From: Pirellulales bacterium
Lineage (GTDB): Bacteria; Planctomycetota; Planctomycetia; Pirellulales; JAEUIK01
DNA length: 34,541 nt
Reading direction: 5' to 3'
Assembly: GCA_019694435.1 (NCBI GenBank)
Contig: JAIBBZ010000046.1
Coordinates: 1-34,541 of the forward strand
The notes below the pieces were generated by a model. It was not told where the DNA came from and did not search any database. It saw only the letters and a program-made list of their open reading frames with translations. The position numbers were made by a program, and so were the translations under genes. The number at the start of each line of letters is the position of its first letter. Positions within the stretch are counted from its first letter, which is position 1. Shown piece by piece: positions 16,010-24,808 of this stretch.

Positions 16010-18079
16010 ATGCCGAATCGCCTGGCCGCGGAGTCGAGCCCTTACCTGCTGCAGCACGCCGAGAACCCCGTCGACTGGTATCCCTGGGGCGACGAGGCCT
16101 TTGTCCGTGCACGGGCCGAAGACCGGCCGATCTTTCTGTCGATCGGCTATTCGGCGTGCCACTGGTGCCACGTGATGGAGCACGAGAGCTTCGAGAACGC
16201 CGAGATTGCCCGGCTCCTCAACGAGAACTTCGTCTCGATCAAGGTCGATCGCGAAGAGCGCCCCGACGTCGACGCGATTTACATGACGGCCGTGCAATTG
16301 ATCACCGGGCGTGGTGGCTGGCCGATGTCGGTGTTTCTGACGCACGACAAGCAGCCCTTCTATGGCGGCACCTATTGGCCACCGCACCCCAAGCACGGGA
16401 TGCCCGGCTTCGACCAGGTGCTGAATGCGGTCTTGGACGCCTGGCGCAATCGCCGCGCGCAGGCCATCGACCAGGCCGGCCAATTGACCGCCCACGTCCA
16501 AAAAGCCGGTACGCTGGCGGCGACGCCGCAAGCGCTGCCCAGCGACCCTGTCTCCCCGGCGGCCGCGCAGCTCGAGCGCGCCTTCGACACGCGCAACGGC
16601 GGCTTCGGCGGCGCGCCCAAGTTTCCACATCCCATGGACCTGCGGGTCCTGCTGCGGGCCTGGTACCGGACACAACGTCCCGAGTACCTGCGGATGGTCA
16701 CGCACACGCTGGAAAAGATGTCGCACGGCGGCATCTACGACCATCTCGGCGGAGGCTTTCATCGATACGCGGTCGACGAAATGTGGCTGGTGCCTCACTT
16801 CGAAAAGATGCTTTACGACAACGCCCTGTTGACGGTCGCCTGTCTCGAAACGCATCAGGCAACCGGCAAGCCGAGCCATGCCGCCGTGGCCCGCGAAACG
16901 CTGGAATACGTCCTGCGCGAAATGACCCATCAAGCGGGAGGCTTCTCGAGCACGCAAGACGCCGACAGCGAGGGCGAAGAGGGCAAGTACTATGTCTGGA
17001 CGCCGCAGGAGGTCGAACAGGTGCTCGGTCCCGAGCGAGCCAAGACGTTCTGCTACGTCTACGACGTCTCGCCGGGCGGGAATTTCGAAGGGCACAACAT
17101 CCTCAATCTGCCCAAGACGCTGCCGCAATGCGCGGCGATCCTCAACCGGCCGCTTGCCGAGCTGACGGCCGAACTGGCCGCAGCCCGGGCCGAGCTGCTC
17201 CGGGTGCGCGAGCGCCGCGTCCCGCCGGCGCTCGACGACAAGGTGATCGTGGCGTGGAACGGTTTGATGATCGAGGCATTCGCCCTGGGCGGCGCGGTGC
17301 TCGACGAACCGCGCTACACCGAGGTCGCGGCCAACGCCGCGAGTTTCGTGCTGCAGCAGATGCGGCGCGCTGATGGGCGAGTGTTGCACACCTGGAGAGC
17401 AGGCGCGGCACGGATCGACGCTTACCTCGACGATTATGCCTGCCTCGCGAGCGCGCTGGTGACGCTCTACGAAACCACCTTCGACGAGCGCTGGCTGACC
17501 GAGGCGGTGGCGTTGTGCGACATCGTGCTGGCGCAGTTTGGCGATGGGAACGAGCCGGGGTTCTTCTACACGGCCCAGGATCACGAGCCGCTCATCAGTC
17601 GCCAAAAGGACGTCATTGACAGTTCGGTGCCCAGCGGCAACGCCGTCGCGGTGACCGTGCTCGTGCGGCTGGGCAAGCTGTTAGGCCGCGATGATTACCT
17701 CACGGCGGCCGAGCGCACGCTCGCCGGGTGCGCGCGCCTCATGGAACAATCGTCGACCGCCATGGGCCAGATGCTGTTGGCCGCCGATCTCTTGGTCGGA
17801 CCGACGCCCGAGATCGTCCTCGTGGGCCATCGCGACGGCGCCGACGTGCGTGCGGCGGTGCGCGATTTCTGGTCGCACTTCGTGGCCTCGCGCGTGCTGG
17901 CCCTGCGCGAGCCCCAAGCGACCGCCGGCGGGCTGCTGGCCTCCACTTTCGCGGGCAAAGAGTCCGCGGGCGCGGAACCGACGGTCTATCTCTGCCAGAA
18001 CTTTGCCTGCGACGCGCCGGTGTCGGGGCTCGAGGCAGTCTTGGCAACCTGGCGCAAATTGTCGCGGCGTGCGGATTAA
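16010..18079 (+). CDS. DUF255 thioredoxin-domain protein (YyaL/SSP411 family)
   Basis: The product is 689 residues from the ATG at 16010, which has GGAGG (15996-16000) nine bases upstream; 33 open codons before it lack support. The N-terminal domain opens with NRLAAESSPYLLQHAENPVD and contains the thioredoxin-like CHWCH motif (Cys50, Cys53) in GYSACHWCHVMEHESFEN, then GRGGWPMSVFLT. Residues from about 190 on form an alpha/alpha barrel like N-acylglucosamine 2-epimerases, with GGIYDHLGGGFHRYAVDE, WLVPHFEKMLYDNALL, FSSTQDADSEGEEGKYYVW and VAWNGLMIEAFALGG. The family is widespread from bacteria to mammals (spermatogenesis-associated protein 20) and its reaction is unknown. No signal peptide is seen, so it is cytoplasmic. 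It follows panB by 116 bases on the same strand. Confidence 0.95.
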   Translation: MPNRLAAESSPYLLQHAENPVDWYPWGDEAFVRARAEDRPIFLSIGYSACHWCHVMEHESFENAEIARLLNENFVSIKVDREERPDVDAIYMTAVQLITGRGGWPMSVFLTHDKQPFYGGTYWPPHPKHGMPGFDQVLNAVLDAWRNRRAQAIDQAGQLTAHVQKAGTLAATPQALPSDPVSPAAAQLERAFDTRNGGFGGAPKFPHPMDLRVLLRAWYRTQRPEYLRMVTHTLEKMSHGGIYDHLGGGFHRYAVDEMWLVPHFEKMLYDNALLTVACLETHQATGKPSHAAVARETLEYVLREMTHQAGGFSSTQDADSEGEEGKYYVWTPQEVEQVLGPERAKTFCYVYDVSPGGNFEGHNILNLPKTLPQCAAILNRPLAELTAELAAARAELLRVRERRVPPALDDKVIVAWNGLMIEAFALGGAVLDEPRYTEVAANAASFVLQQMRRADGRVLHTWRAGAARIDAYLDDYACLASALVTLYETTFDERWLTEAVALCDIVLAQFGDGNEPGFFYTAQDHEPLISRQKDVIDSSVPSGNAVAVTVLVRLGKLLGRDDYLTAAERTLAGCARLMEQSSTAMGQMLLAADLLVGPTPEIVLVGHRDGADVRAAVRDFWSHFVASRVLALREPQATAGGLLASTFAGKESAGAEPTVYLCQNFACDAPVSGLEAVLATWRKLSRRAD

Positions 18080-18206
18080 TGGTCGCTGGGGAGCCGCCTG
18101 TACCTGCCGCACAAGGCCGCGGCGCTTTGCAATCGCGACGCGGCGCTTTACCATCGTCAGGGCGCGGTGACCGCGCGACCATTCCCCTTACGGAGGAGCT
18201 GATCCA

Positions 18207-18470
18207 ATGTTGCGACGACTGCTGGTGATGACCCTGTTCGCGGCGTTCATGGCTTTGACCACCACTTTGCTCGCGCCGGCGAGCCCCGTAGGCGTGAATC
18301 CTTCGGCGGCCGTTCAACGGGTCGCCTGGCGTCCGTATTACGCGCGCCCGCGGTTCTATCGCCCGCGAGTGTTCCGGCCGTTACCGATCATCCCGCGGCC
18401 GGTTGTGGTCGTGCCCGCGCCGGTCCCCGTGTTCGTTCCGCGTCCCTTATACCCGGTCTACATCTGGTAG
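18207..18470 (+). CDS. Tiny secreted Pro/Arg/Val-rich protein, function unknown
   Basis: The 87-residue product is supported by a very strong ribosome site, GGAGGAG (18192-18198), eight bases before the ATG. A signal peptide (LLVMTLFAAFMALTTTLLA) is followed by a short stretch and then about 45 residues made almost only of Pro, Arg, Val, Tyr and Phe (WRPYYARPRFYRPRVF, RPVVVVPAPVPVFVPRP), ending PVYIW. I do not recognise a family; similar short Pro/Arg/Tyr-rich secreted proteins occur in planctomycetes. The basic, aromatic and proline-rich character would suit binding to wall polymers or another protein, which is conjecture. Its stop is three bases before the start of the TMTC-like gene, so the two are coupled. 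Confidence 0.7.
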   Translation: MLRRLLVMTLFAAFMALTTTLLAPASPVGVNPSAAVQRVAWRPYYARPRFYRPRVFRPLPIIPRPVVVVPAPVPVFVPRPLYPVYIW

Positions 18471-18473
18471 CGC

Positions 18474-20525
18474 ATGGTGGTGACTGCGGTCGAGCGAAGT
18501 GAGCAGCCCGCTGCGGCGACGACGCCGGGCGAGACCATCGCCCCCTGGCAGGCGATGCTCGTGCTCGTCGCGCTGACCCTGGCCGTGTTTCACCACGTAG
18601 GCAGCCACGGTTTTGTCTTTGACGACCTGATCAACATCCAGTCAAACGACCAACTCAACTGGGCGGGTCTGGGCCGTTTCTGGCGTGAGCCCTACGCCAG
18701 CATGTACATCCCGGTGACCTACAGCTTTTGGGTCGCCGAGGCCGAAGCGGCACGCACGTTGCGTCCTACCGCGAGCAATTTGCAGCTCGACCCCGGCCTG
18801 TTTCACTTTGCCAATCTGGCGCTGCATGTGGCCGTGGCGGTGTTGGTGTTCGTCTGGCTGCGCACGTTGCGGCTGAACAGCCTCGCTGCGGTTGCCGGTG
18901 CGTTGCTCTTTGCGGTGCACCCGTTGCAGACGGAGACGGTCAACTGGGTCACCGAAACCAAGGGGACGCTGGCCGCCCTGTTCGGCTGCGGCGCCCTGCT
19001 CGTGTTCGGACAATCGCTCGCGGCCAAGCCCGCCAAGCGCTGGCCCCTGTTCGGCGCTGCCACACTGCTCTTGGCGCTGGCGCTGCTGTCCAAGCCTTCG
19101 GCAGCGGCGATTCCGCTGATCGCGCTGGCCGTTGAATGGGGATTTCAGCAGCGCCCATTGCGCCGGTTGGCTTTGCCGCTGGCGATTTGGGCGGCGCTCG
19201 TCGTGCTCGTCGCCTGGTGGGCCGCGAGCGAACAAGAGGCCTCGGCCTTGCGCAATCTGGCGGCTCCGGCGTGGCGGCCGCTGGTGGCGGCCGATGCCGT
19301 CAGCTTCTATCTGCAAAAACTCGTCTCGCCCTTTGCCTACTGCCTGGACTACGGGCGCACGCCGGCCTGGCTCGTGAAACAGCCGGCCATCTATTTCACC
19401 TGGGTCCTGCCCGTGGCGCTGGCCGCCGTGCTCGCCGCGCTGCCTCGCCAACGCACCTGGCTGACCGCGCTCGCCGTGTTCGTCGCAGGACTCGCACCGA
19501 CGCTGGGATTGATTCCGTTCGCGTTCCAGGAGATCTCGACCGTCGCGGACCGCTATGCCTATCTGGCCATGTTGGGACCCGCGCTGGCCGTGGCCGCAAT
19601 CCTGACCTACTACGATCGGCGGCCGGTCTTGTTCGGCGTCTTTGGCTTGCTGCTGGTGTTCGGGTTCATCGCTAACCGAGCGAGCGAGCACTGGCAGAAC
19701 CAGGCGACCGTGTTCAACCGGGCCCTGGCCGTGAATCCGCGCAGCGTGATGGGCAACCTGGCGATCGGCAACCTGCTGGTTTCGGTGGGCAAATTCGACG
19801 AGGGCCTGGCCCATTTTCGTCGCGGGCTCGAGTCCGACCCGCAACACCCCGGCCTGATCGGCAACCTGGGCATCGCGCTGGAAGGCGCGGGCCAGTACGA
19901 AGAAGCCTCGGAGGTCTTGCACAAGGCGTTGAAGCTACGGCCCGACAATCACCTGGCACACATCGGCCTGGGCCGCATCTACCAACGGGCCGGCGATCAG
20001 GCGCATGCTATCGAGTCGTTCGAGCGGGCCATCGAGCTGAATGATTCTGTCCCCGAGGCGCACGTGTTCCTCGCCCAGGCGCTGGCCGACAGCGGCGCGA
20101 CCGGCCCGGCGATCGAGCAATTCGAGCGGGCCTTGCAAATGCATCCTCAATGGATGCCGGCGGCTGCCGAGTTGATGTGGCTGTGGTCCACCTCGAATGA
20201 CGCCAAGCTGCGCAATGGCCCGGCCGCCGTGAAACTCGGCGAGTCGATTCGTGCAGGTCTTGAAACCAAGTCTGCGGCGCCACAGGACAGGCCCGATGCG
20301 CTGTTCTTCGACGCGCTGGCGGCCAGCTACGCGGAAACCAACCAGTACATGTTGGCCGTGCAGGTGGGCAGCAAGTTGGTCGAGGAATTGCAGCTGCTCG
20401 CGGCGAAAGACGCAGCGTGGAACGATTACCTGGCCGGCGTCAGCGAGCGTTTGAATCTTTACCATCATGGCCAGCCGGTGCGGAACGTTCCTCCGGGGCA
20501 CCGCCTGAAGATTCCGGGGCGCTAA
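18474..20525 (+). CDS. TMTC-like polytopic membrane protein with C-terminal TPRs (GT-C fold)
   Basis: The 683-residue protein starts three bases after the preceding stop. About ten hydrophobic segments span residues 25-400. The first extracytoplasmic loop has GFVFDDLINIQSN, with the acidic pair Asp50-Asp51 in the position used by GT-C glycosyltransferases of the PMT/TMTC type. LLFAVHPLQTETVNWVTETK matches the family's HPxxxExVxWVxxxK block. Residues about 405-575 contain four to five TPRs (NLLVSVGKFDEGLAHFRRGL, LEGAGQYEEASEVLHKAL, YQRAGDQAHAIESFERAI, LADSGATGPAIEQFERAL). Eukaryotic TMTCs O-mannosylate exported proteins; the bacterial relatives are uncharacterised, so protein glycosylation here is inferred. 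Its stop overlaps that of the convergent GT39 gene. Confidence 0.82.
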   Translation: MVVTAVERSEQPAAATTPGETIAPWQAMLVLVALTLAVFHHVGSHGFVFDDLINIQSNDQLNWAGLGRFWREPYASMYIPVTYSFWVAEAEAARTLRPTASNLQLDPGLFHFANLALHVAVAVLVFVWLRTLRLNSLAAVAGALLFAVHPLQTETVNWVTETKGTLAALFGCGALLVFGQSLAAKPAKRWPLFGAATLLLALALLSKPSAAAIPLIALAVEWGFQQRPLRRLALPLAIWAALVVLVAWWAASEQEASALRNLAAPAWRPLVAADAVSFYLQKLVSPFAYCLDYGRTPAWLVKQPAIYFTWVLPVALAAVLAALPRQRTWLTALAVFVAGLAPTLGLIPFAFQEISTVADRYAYLAMLGPALAVAAILTYYDRRPVLFGVFGLLLVFGFIANRASEHWQNQATVFNRALAVNPRSVMGNLAIGNLLVSVGKFDEGLAHFRRGLESDPQHPGLIGNLGIALEGAGQYEEASEVLHKALKLRPDNHLAHIGLGRIYQRAGDQAHAIESFERAIELNDSVPEAHVFLAQALADSGATGPAIEQFERALQMHPQWMPAAAELMWLWSTSNDAKLRNGPAAVKLGESIRAGLETKSAAPQDRPDALFFDALAASYAETNQYMLAVQVGSKLVEELQLLAAKDAAWNDYLAGVSERLNLYHHGQPVRNVPPGHRLKIPGR

Positions 20526-21895
20526 ATCGCCGCTGCGCTCGACGCAGGCCTGGTGCGGCCCGAACGTTCGGCGAGCGATGCCCAGGCCGGCGCAGCCCAA
20601 ACGCAAACCAGCGGCATGACCGGGTGGCGCAGGCGGTGATAGCCGACGGGTCCTCCAGACAGGACCAGCAGGTAGCCAGTCACGAGCAGCACCTGGCCAC
20701 CGGCCAGCGTGAAGAACCGCGAGCGTTGCAGCACCAGCCCCGCCAGCGCCGCGAGATAAAGGCCCGCCAGCGCGCTTGCAGCCAGCGCGTGCAGGATCAG
20801 GCGCAGCGGGCGCGGCAGGCGTTGGCCGCCAAGCGATGCGATCAGCGCGCCGCTGCCCGGATCGATCAAGGTGGCGACGAGCCCCTGGCCGTATTGCTCG
20901 ATGAAGGTGCCCGGCGCCGATTCCAGGATCTCGCGTGCGGCTTTCCGCATCCAGCGATAGCGTGCCCCCTGCGACCAGACGCGCTGTTCGGGATGCGCAG
21001 CGACGTACGCCTCGCGCGATGCCAGGCCCCATTCGCGCTGCACGTCGCGCAGATCGCGACGGTGCTGCTTGGCATATACCCCGGCCGCGTGCCAGAAATA
21101 GGCGTTGACGTCGCTCACCGCCGAGAACGCGCGATAGTCGGCCACGTCGGCGTTGCGCTGCGCCCAAAGCCCGGCCGGCACGATACCGCCGATCAGGCAC
21201 AGGGACATGATCGGCTTGGAACACGTCTTGAACCATGTCGCGGGGAGCTGACGCAACCACGGACGCGAGCGCAACGCCACGACGACCCAGATCACGAGCG
21301 GCAAGAACACGGCGATCGGCCGCACGAACGCCGCGGCGACCAGCAGCGCAAAACCCACGCACAAGGCACCGCCATGGCCGCGGCGGAGTCCGGCCGCGAG
21401 GGCCACGAGCGCGGCAAGCAAGACAAACGCAAACAAGGTCTCCGAGAGCAGTTTGCCTGCATAGAGCACGCCGAGCGGTTCCACACTCGCCAAGGCCGCG
21501 GCGGTCAATGCGACGCGTTCGGCCAGCTGTAATTCCTTGGCCAGCAGGTAGACCAGGGCCACGCTCAGGCCGCCCAGCATTACTTGCAGCACCAGGCTCG
21601 TCGCTTCGATGCGACCGACCGCCGCGCCCAAGGCAAGCAGCAACGGGTAGCCCGGTGTGCGCAAGACTTCTGGCTCGTCGCCCCGCGAAAACTCGCCTTT
21701 CAGCGCCAGCGATCGCGCCGTTTCGAGATACGCGGCCGAATCGGGCTCGATCCAAGGACGGCCGCCGTTGGAAGCAAGCAGCGAGGCGAGCAGCACCGCC
21801 ATCCTGAGCACCATCGCGGCCAATACGAGCGACCACAGGCTCGCGGAACCCGCCGCAGGGTCGGCGGCAGCGCGCGATCGGACAAGCGTGCTCAC
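20522..21895 (-). CDS. GT39/ArnT-like polytopic glycosyltransferase
   Basis: The predicted product is 457 residues from a GTG at 21895; the frame is open much further upstream but there it is only a shadow of the TPR gene. An ATG at 21928 is an alternative start. After one membrane helix, the first loop has GGRPWIEPDSAAYLETARSL with Asp52 in the EPDSxxY position of PMT_2/ArnT-type enzymes, then EVLRTPGYPLLLALGAAVG. Further blocks include LTAAALASVEPLGVLYAGKL, SETLFAFVLLAALVAL and, in a periplasmic segment, NADVADYRAFSAVSDVNAYF. About ten hydrophobic segments fit a GT-C fold. Such enzymes use a polyprenyl-phosphate sugar to modify lipids or exported proteins. The start lies just after the stop of the upstream TMTC-like gene, so they form one unit. 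The acceptor is unknown. Confidence 0.85.
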   Translation of the reverse strand: MSTLVRSRAAADPAAGSASLWSLVLAAMVLRMAVLLASLLASNGGRPWIEPDSAAYLETARSLALKGEFSRGDEPEVLRTPGYPLLLALGAAVGRIEATSLVLQVMLGGLSVALVYLLAKELQLAERVALTAAALASVEPLGVLYAGKLLSETLFAFVLLAALVALAAGLRRGHGGALCVGFALLVAAAFVRPIAVFLPLVIWVVVALRSRPWLRQLPATWFKTCSKPIMSLCLIGGIVPAGLWAQRNADVADYRAFSAVSDVNAYFWHAAGVYAKQHRRDLRDVQREWGLASREAYVAAHPEQRVWSQGARYRWMRKAAREILESAPGTFIEQYGQGLVATLIDPGSGALIASLGGQRLPRPLRLILHALAASALAGLYLAALAGLVLQRSRFFTLAGGQVLLVTGYLLVLSGGPVGYHRLRHPVMPLVCVWAAPAWASLAERSGRTRPASSAAAI

Positions 21896-21909
21896 GGCGT
21901 GCTCACGGC
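21888..21909. repeat. 11-bp tandem duplication at a stop/start junction
   Basis: GTGCTCACGGC occurs twice in a row (21888-21898, 21899-21909). Each copy contains, on the minus strand, the sequence GTGA. The TGA of the first (21905-21903) ends the upstream TMTC-like gene, and the GTG of the second (21895-21893) is in frame with the glycosyltransferase. An ancestral GTGA overlap would be separated by exactly this duplication. Confidence 0.8.
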
Positions 21910-24656
21910 GTGGTCGCGGGCGGCGCATCGGCCGCCGGCGCAGGTTCTGATTTCGACGGGGGCTCAGACGCCGGCGCGGTAGAAGCTTGTTCCGGTGCGG
22001 GCATTTCCGGAGCCTCGGGCAGTTCGGCCGGCGACGTGTCGAGATCGGGAGGCGGCAGCGTCGGATCAATCTGCGGTATGCCCTCCGGCTGACTTTCGGG
22101 CTCCGCGCCGCCAGCCAGCGAAATGGGCTCTCGCACCTGGCGACCCGTGATGTACAGCTCCAGCCGGCGTTGGAACCGCGCCTTGCCCTCGGCCAAGCCC
22201 AGGCTATCACACATTGCCACGGCGCGGCGGGCCAGGTCGATCGCGTCCGAGAACTTGCCCGCTTCGGCATACGCCGCGGCCAGCGTGTCGACGTACTCGA
22301 GGAAATCGGGCGGTTGCTGCTGCAGGTACAGGTCGAACACCTGTTTCGCCCACATCACGGCTTCTTCGCCGTTGCGATATTGCTCGTCCTCGCAGGTCGC
22401 CAAGATCCAAGCCAGGTTGTTCGCCGCCGACGGCCAACGTGCAAAATGATCTTTCTCAGCCAAGGCCGCGCGGTACCCGGCAAGGGCCTCGGCGATCCGG
22501 CCATTCGAGGATTGGATCAGTGCCAACTGATAGAGCGAACCGGGATGATTCGGGCGAGCGGCAAGCACCTCGCGGAAACAGGCCTCGGCTTCGGCCGGAT
22601 TGTTGAGCGACCAGTAGGCGATCCCCAGGCCGTAGCGCGACTCGAGATGCGAAGGCTGCACGCCGAGCGATCCCTTGAATCGCGCCTCGGCTTCGGCGTA
22701 TCGCTGCTGAGTCAGCAGCAGGTTTCCCAGCGTGCATAGCGTCTCGAATTCGTCCGGGGCAATCTGCAGGATCGCTTGCAGTTCTTCTTCCGCGGCGGCG
22801 GTTTGGCCTTCGGCCGACAGCAATTCGCTCAAGCGCCGATGGCCGGCGATCAGCAGGGCCCGGGCCTCGGCCAGCTGCGGATTGACTTGCAGCGCCTTCT
22901 GGGCGTTATCGATCGAACGGTAGATGGCCTCACGATCCTGTTCCGGAAACCGCGAATTGGCCATCGCCAGGCCCAAATAGGCCGCGGCCGAGCCGGGGCG
23001 TAGCGACAGCGCCGTCTCGAAGCTGGCCAGCGCGCCCTGGGTATCGCCATTGTGCAGCAGCGCATGGCCCAGATGCAGATGCGTCTCGGCGCGGTGCGGA
23101 TCGAACTTCAATGCCCGACGAAACGCCGCAATCGCATCGTGGCCGCGGATCGAGCCAGACAACGATTGCCCGTAACCGTCGAGCGCCGCGACTTCGTCGG
23201 GGGCAAGCTTCAATGCCGCCGCAAAAACAGACTCGGCCGCGGCCTTGTCTCCGGCCGCCAGGCTCAATGAACCGCGCTCGACCATCGCGGCCACAAAATT
23301 GGGATCGCGCTCGAGCGCCTCGGTCAGCGCCGACTGGGCCGTGACCGTCTCGCCTTGGGCCGATGCCGCACGGGCCCGCAACAGCGACGCCAGAGGACTG
23401 CGGGGATTCTGTCGTTCGAGACGCGCGGCCAGCGACGCATCGCTCGTCCAGCTGCTCGCCTCGACATGACTGGTGACCAGCAAGATACCCGCCAAGACCG
23501 CGGCCAGCGCATAGCCGCCGGACCGTTCGCAAAGACTCAATGCACCGGCCAAGGCCATGGCCGGTCCCAGGAGCGCCCAGACGGTTACGGGTGCGGTCAA
23601 TCCGGCTTCGACCATCCCAGGCCAAACGCCCGCCGCGGGAAGCAGGGCCACGATGAGCAGGCCACAAGCCGTGAGGGTGCGATCGACCCGGCCCAACCAG
23701 GCACTGGCAATCAGGATCACAGCGACGCTCAACGCGCCGATGCTCAGCCAGGGCCAGGCGGCGAACACTTCGGTCCAACTGACTGTCGCAACGGCAGGGC
23801 GCGGCAGGGCAAAGCGAATCTGCACGAGCGCCATGCCCCCCAGAAACAGCCACAGCACCAGCAAGGCCCAGCGCATCGGGACCGGCGCCTTGCGCTCGCG
23901 CGGTCGCACCCAGCCCCAATCGATCACCCAGGCGAACAGCGGAGTGAGCAACGCAAGCGGATCGGCCAGCAATGCCAATGCATAAAACAGCGTTGCGGCC
24001 AGATAACCCAGCGGCTGCACCGAGCTATTGCGTCGGCCGGCTTGGGGAGTGTCAACACGGGAGGTGGCCAACGTGAAATACAGAGCCAGCGCCGCCAGCC
24101 CCAACAAGAGCCCCAGCATCTGCGGCGCTTGCGAGACCCACGCGACCGGCTCGACCTGCCAAGGATGGACAGCAAAGACGATGGCCGCGGCAGTCGCCGC
24201 TGCGACGTGCCTGGTCACACGGTAAAAGATCCAAAACGCCAGCCAAGCGCACAGTGCCGCCAGCACGAGCTGGGCCTGATGAAACTGCCGTGAAGAGGGC
24301 GCGATCCATTTCGGCGCGGCGGGGACCGGTGCCGAGGCGCCGGGCGGCGCTGGTGCGGCGCTGGCCGATCCAGGCGACAACAAAGCCCACCATGACACGG
24401 CGACCGGCAGATAACGGCTCTGAACCGGCTCGCTCCAAATCCGGTCGAACGACCGGGTTTGGACCAAGGCCGAATCGAGCACGCGTTCGCCATCGCGCCA
24501 CGATAGGAAACCCGCGCCGGAGACCGGCCAGAATGCGGCCAGCGTGGCTGCGACCACCAGTAAGCCGGCCAACAGGACGGCTACGCCCCGCGCAGCTCCC
24601 GATACGGCCGCGGACGATGCGGTGGGGGGAGCAGTTGCCTGCGTCGCCAAGCTCAC
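21903..24656 (-). CDS. TMTC-like membrane protein with many TPRs and a changed acidic motif
   Basis: The product is 917 residues from a GTG at 24656 with GGGAAAG about nine bases before it. About ten hydrophobic segments fill residues 25-400. The block FAVHPWQVEPVAWVSQAPQM (about 160-180) matches the TMTC-like family, but the first loop reads GFLSWRDGERVLDS, so the usual Trp-Asp-Asp is Trp53-Arg54-Asp55. Residues about 415-830 carry at least eight TPRs (SLAAGDKAAAESVFAAALKL, HNGDTQGALASFETALSLRP, LTQQRYAEAEARFKGSLGVQ, GIAYWSLNNPAEAEACFREV). A planctomycete-type end block, NNLAWILATCEDEQYRNGEE with DTLAAAYAEAGKF, follows. The last 70 residues are Pro/Glu/Ala-rich and probably disordered. It lies between the Tad genes and the GT39 gene on the same strand. 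It may be a scaffold or chaperone rather than an enzyme. Confidence 0.82.
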   Translation of the reverse strand: MSLATQATAPPTASSAAVSGAARGVAVLLAGLLVVAATLAAFWPVSGAGFLSWRDGERVLDSALVQTRSFDRIWSEPVQSRYLPVAVSWWALLSPGSASAAPAPPGASAPVPAAPKWIAPSSRQFHQAQLVLAALCAWLAFWIFYRVTRHVAAATAAAIVFAVHPWQVEPVAWVSQAPQMLGLLLGLAALALYFTLATSRVDTPQAGRRNSSVQPLGYLAATLFYALALLADPLALLTPLFAWVIDWGWVRPRERKAPVPMRWALLVLWLFLGGMALVQIRFALPRPAVATVSWTEVFAAWPWLSIGALSVAVILIASAWLGRVDRTLTACGLLIVALLPAAGVWPGMVEAGLTAPVTVWALLGPAMALAGALSLCERSGGYALAAVLAGILLVTSHVEASSWTSDASLAARLERQNPRSPLASLLRARAASAQGETVTAQSALTEALERDPNFVAAMVERGSLSLAAGDKAAAESVFAAALKLAPDEVAALDGYGQSLSGSIRGHDAIAAFRRALKFDPHRAETHLHLGHALLHNGDTQGALASFETALSLRPGSAAAYLGLAMANSRFPEQDREAIYRSIDNAQKALQVNPQLAEARALLIAGHRRLSELLSAEGQTAAAEEELQAILQIAPDEFETLCTLGNLLLTQQRYAEAEARFKGSLGVQPSHLESRYGLGIAYWSLNNPAEAEACFREVLAARPNHPGSLYQLALIQSSNGRIAEALAGYRAALAEKDHFARWPSAANNLAWILATCEDEQYRNGEEAVMWAKQVFDLYLQQQPPDFLEYVDTLAAAYAEAGKFSDAIDLARRAVAMCDSLGLAEGKARFQRRLELYITGRQVREPISLAGGAEPESQPEGIPQIDPTLPPPDLDTSPAELPEAPEMPAPEQASTAPASEPPSKSEPAPAADAPPATTP

Positions 24657-24808
24657 TCGATGCGCTTTCCCGGCGCGCGGCGCCTAACGAGGGGACGAAC
24701 ACCGAGGCGAATCCTCGGAGTCCTCCATCGTAGTCGCTTCCCGCGTCGGCCCGCAACGATTGGGCAGCCTGCGAAGACCTACAAATGCCTGCCCGATGGC
24801 CGCAAAAA

